Positions 6,828 to 7,868 of a DNA stretch of 7,868 nt are shown here, one piece after another. Position 1 is the first letter of the stretch, and each line of letters opens with the position of its first letter. The position numbers and the translations under genes were made by a program. Below the pieces are notes generated by a model that saw only the letters and a program-made list of their open reading frames with translations, was not told where the DNA came from and ran no database searches. This stretch comes from Candidatus Heimdallarchaeota archaeon. GTDB lineage: Archaea; Asgardarchaeota; Heimdallarchaeia; Heimdallarchaeales; Kariarchaeaceae. The DNA is taken from positions 1 through 7,868 of the forward strand of contig WAMJ01000139.1 of the NCBI GenBank assembly GCA_015522385.1. Reading direction: 5' to 3'.

Positions 6828-6968
6828 ATGCACCTCCCTGAATTACATAGATTATGTCTTACAGGTTTGCTTTCTTCTCATAACAGAGATATTTCACCAG
6901 ATAGCCTACTGGAAATAATAAAAATCGACTTCAAGAACAGTAAGTCCGTCTATGGTAGTCGTTTCTAA
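6828..6968 (+). pseudogene. Fragment resembling IS3-family OrfB transposase (HTH_21 region)
   Basis: A frame open from 6753 to TAA at 6966-6968; from the ATG at 6828 it gives 46 residues. Its second half, DSLLEIIKIDFKNSKSVYGS followed by R, resembles the HTH_21 segment of IS3/IS150-type OrfB transposases, where the pattern is LL..I..I...S...YGSRRI. Directly after YGSR the frame ends. The next frame downstream (6998-7186) has a weak echo of the following OrfB region (N-x-F-x-VS...W), but no DDE catalytic domain is intact. It is most likely a decayed insertion sequence next to the Argonaute locus. The match rests on about 20 residues, so it may be coincidental. Confidence 0.35.
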
Positions 6969-7248
6969 GTACATCTATATTATAACCAGCAACAATTTTG
7001 ATCTTGGAAGTTGGATTGTGCAAATATAAGAAGTTGATGCTGATGTCTCCTTGGTATATCGGTCGCAAAGGAATAGGATTATTTCTGATTCATTACACCG
7101 TAAATATCTTCTTCAAAGTATCACATTCACGCATACCCGTGTTATGGCTTGTGATTTTGGATTTTATTCTCAATAACTTTCATTAATAATAGATGACATG
7201 ACCCCCCCTCAATATACTTATATCCAAGAAATGCTGTATCGATAAATT
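6969..7248. other. AT-rich stretch without a supported gene
   Basis: All frames are short or start at poor codons. The longest (TTG 6998 to 7186) is hydrophobic and AT-driven, with no ribosome binding site. It may be the decayed remainder of the transposase-like fragment upstream. A TATA-like TTATAT at 7219-7224 lies about 27 bases before an ATG at 7249. Confidence 0.4.
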
Positions 7249-7421
7249 ATGGGGAAAACGTATATGACAGGGATTCTCCGTAATACCGGGCTTTGACCAA
7301 AAGTATCAACAAATACAGAGAGTTCTTCAGGACTCTGTACTCGAAGGATCCGCTTGATGTAGTAATCTCAAGATTGAGGGTTATGATCCGTGTAGCACTC
7401 TACGCGTTCCAAAATTACTAA
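7249..7421 (+). pseudogene. Possible frameshifted small ORF
   Basis: ATG 7249, correctly spaced after TTATAT (7219-7224), encodes MGKTYMTGILRNTGL and stops at 7294-7296. One base over, the frame continues from 7293 as TKSINKYREFFRTLYSKD and on to LRVMIRVALYAFQNY, ending at TAA 7419-7421. The second part is protein-like (helical, basic), and the two parts would join to about 56 residues with one frameshift. No family is recognised. It may be a decayed gene or chance. Confidence 0.2.
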
Positions 7422-7469
7422 ATAGAATCTGTGCCACAAAGGATTATGGGCAATTCGCCCTGATCTTGT

Positions 7470-7481
7470 TGTAGTACTACA
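7470..7481. repeat. Perfect 12-bp palindrome
   Basis: TGTAGTACTACA reads the same on both strands, which could suit a dimeric regulator. It lies 14 bases before an ATG (7496) that opens a weak 66-codon frame I do not call. It may be chance. Confidence 0.3.
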
Positions 7482-7740
7482 TCTATAACTCCCGTATGAA
7501 ATTAACCGACCTAATTCCAGACCTCCAAAACCGAGTTTCGGAACTGAACTCACGAACCTACCCCAGAGGACATATGCCAACGACCGATCACAACATCAGA
7601 ATCTGCCCAGATACTCTCCCTGATCCCCGATTCCGATTCTCGACAGCACTACATCGCGAAAACAGCCCACGCAGAGCCTATGAAGCCGTCACTTAAATGA
7701 AGCCTTTTATTAAATCCGAATCCAGATAGAATTGTACCAA

Positions 7741-7754
7741 ACGCCCACGGGCGT
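7741..7754. repeat. GC-rich inverted repeat
   Basis: ACGCCC and GGGCGT flank a 2-base centre (AC), giving a 6-bp stem. With a 2-base loop it is more likely a dyad binding site than an RNA hairpin. Function unknown. Confidence 0.3.
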
Positions 7755-7857
7755 GGTGCACGATCTTTTCCGAGATGAACCTCAACACGGGGATTAAACT
7801 CGTTCGGATAGTCGCGAAAACCGCCTCCCTGATGCGACGGCGCGATCAATGACTACC

Positions 7858-7865
7858 TTTATAAT
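7858..7865 (+). promoter_or_regulatory. TATA-like box pointing out of the window
   Basis: TTTATAAT matches the archaeal box A consensus. A start site about 25 bases downstream would fall beyond the window edge, so it may drive the next gene to the right. Confidence 0.35.
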
Positions 7866-7868
7866 GAA

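Larger units (their letters stand above)
7422..7868. other. Right-end region without a supported gene
   Basis: Only short frames with poor starts are present, none protein-like enough to call. It holds a perfect 12-bp palindrome (7470-7481), a 14-bp inverted repeat (7741-7754), a near-identical 14-base direct repeat TCGCGAAAAC(A/C)GCC at 7654-7667 and 7812-7825, and a TATA-like box at the very end. No tRNA or rRNA signature was found by eye. Confidence 0.4.

Noticed and set aside
7496..7696. 66-codon + strand frame starting MKLTDLIPDL
   Set aside because: The beginning looks protein-like, but the rest is Pro/Arg-rich without pattern, and neither a TATA box nor a ribosome binding site is correctly placed.
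7649..7849. 66-codon - strand frame at the right end
   Set aside because: It needs a TTG start, has no ribosome binding site and its composition is Gly/Pro/Phe-rich without a recognisable motif.
7775..7852. 25-residue basic peptide frame (MNLNTGIKLVRIVAKTASLM...)
   Set aside because: Too short to support without homology or a start signal; a frame of this size is expected by chance.
6749..7868. CRISPR array or tRNA gene in the gene-poor right end
   Set aside because: No regularly spaced repeat and no T-loop or acceptor-stem pattern could be found on either strand.

Overview
The window looks like a piece of an archaeal genome, probably a defence or mobile-element-rich region. The case for archaea rests on three things: TATA-like boxes placed so that the first genes of transcripts would be nearly leaderless, a strong Shine-Dalgarno site only inside an operon, and frequent AGG/AGA and ATA codons. 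I cannot name the lineage; Thermoplasmata or a similar group is only a guess.

The left edge (3-718, + strand) carries a VapBC toxin-antitoxin pair: the 3' end of an AbrB-type antitoxin gene overlapping a complete PIN-domain toxin gene by one base. A 23-bp tandem repeat sits on the vapC stop codon. It is followed by a short GNAT acetyltransferase ORF (858-1190) that lacks the usual N-terminal part of its fold, so it is probably a remnant. On the - strand, 1266-1544 is a small unrecognised ORF separated from an upstream open frame by a single in-frame TAG.

The centre (1678-6748) is the main attraction: two full-length Argonaute-type proteins encoded divergently from one AT-rich promoter region of about 100 bp. 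The leftward protein (731 aa) has an N-PAZ-MID-PIWI layout and what reads as a complete DEDH slicer tetrad (D517, E552, D591, H711). The rightward operon encodes a winged-helix DNA-binding protein followed, with an ATGA overlap, by a second Argonaute-like protein (680 aa). In that protein all four catalytic positions are substituted (H493, no matching Glu, G547, S659), while two residues of the guide 5'-phosphate pocket (Q451, K473) remain. An active Argonaute, an inactive Argonaute and a winged-helix partner under one divergent promoter suggest a multi-component guided defence system. In this reading the inactive protein may be a guide-binding sensor, the active one a slicer, and the winged-helix protein a regulator or DNA-binding subunit. 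This functional reading is inference.

The right 1.1 kb (6749-7868) has no convincing intact gene. It starts with a hairpin just after the inactive Argonaute, then a short fragment resembling the HTH_21 region of IS3-family OrfB transposases, then decayed-looking sequence with a frameshifted small ORF, a few palindromes and a TATA-like box pointing out of the window.
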